Source: Cladopsammia gracilis
Taxonomy: Eukaryota > Cnidaria > Anthozoa > Scleractinia > Dendrophylliidae
Direction: 5' to 3'
DNA length: 64,000 nt
NCBI GenBank assembly: GCA_022457155.1
Contig: JAJGOT010000001.1
Span: 3,882,501-3,946,500 of the forward strand
In this document: positions 63,744 to 64,000 of the stretch, piece after piece
How positions within the stretch are numbered: position 1 is the first letter of the stretch
How the letters are laid out: each line of letters starts with the position of its first letter
Notes under the pieces: generated by a model
The model's database searches: none
Told to the model about the DNA's origin: nothing
What the model saw: only the letters and a program-made list of their open reading frames with translations
Made by a program: the position numbers and the translations under genes

Positions 63744-63900
63744 AAAAGAAAAATGCCATAAGGATAGTCCGTAAAAGAGACCATACTCAGACAGACCACC
63801 TATCTATTAAAAAATTCTAAATCTAAATATTTTACATAATAAATATATATGGATAAGACGTTTTGTGAGTGATCAAGGACGACCATTTATCACGCTTTTG
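63744..63900 (+). pseudogene. Decayed non-LTR reverse transcriptase fragment
   Basis: Translation reads QKKNAIRIVRKRDHTQTDHL then SIKKF followed by stops. QK.AIRI and the following HTDPLF-like word are typical of the region after the catalytic domain in jockey/RTE-type elements. It has stop codons and continues to be non-coding. Confidence 0.5.
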
Positions 63901-64000
63901 GGATCAAAGCACTTTAAAAACCTAAGTAATAGTGACGTTAAACAACCCAAAAAATAAACGACATAGACAAGTTATTTATATGAAGATTGAAACACGTTTT

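Overview
The window looks like nuclear DNA of an anthozoan cnidarian, probably a stony coral. It has small intron-rich gene structure, a TRPA1-type channel with clear metazoan splicing, an intronless TAF7, and many short inverted-repeat transposons with AT-rich flanks. The taxon is inferred from gene content and repeat style only; no marker gene is present.

Three genes can be supported. (1) TAF7, a TFIID subunit, lies on the minus strand at 3997-4974 in one exon. (2) A type II membrane protein with an acidic DDD motif, probably a Golgi glycosyltransferase-like protein, lies on the plus strand at 10991-12007 in one exon. (3) From 62364 down to 15439 on the minus strand lies a TRPA1-like cation channel. 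I assembled it by hand as 30 exons. Every junction has GT..AG and every phase closes, giving 1,112 residues, close to the roughly 1,120 of vertebrate TRPA1. The order is a short N-terminus, 17 ankyrin repeats, the linker, S1-S6 with pore, a TRP-like helix and a coiled-coil C-terminus.

The rest is repeats, mostly inside TRPA1 introns. The largest is a 4.7 kb inverted-repeat element (24150-28852) made of about 130 bp terminal arms and thousands of bases of a 10-bp repeat that switches strand at about 27086; it is flanked by a short target duplication. A second large block (35592-43300) is a three-copy tandem array. Each copy is about 2.6 kb and consists of a 1.5 kb segment plus a roughly 1 kb array of a 30-bp, largely self-complementary unit. 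Several other tandem arrays (105-bp, 28-bp, 67-bp and 20-bp units) can be traced to the internal part of a dispersed transposon or SINE copy seen elsewhere in the same window.

Layout: 1-3990 repeats; 3997-4974 TAF7; 4975-10990 intergenic with MITEs; 10991-12007 membrane protein; 12008-15438 a nested repeat block; 15439-62364 TRPA1-like gene with its repeat-filled introns; 62365-64000 upstream flank ending in a decayed retrotransposon. The long decapeptide or hexapeptide-like open frames over the arrays are by-products of stop-free tandem repeats and are not called as genes. Comparisons with human TRPA1 and with transposon families are from memory, not from a search.
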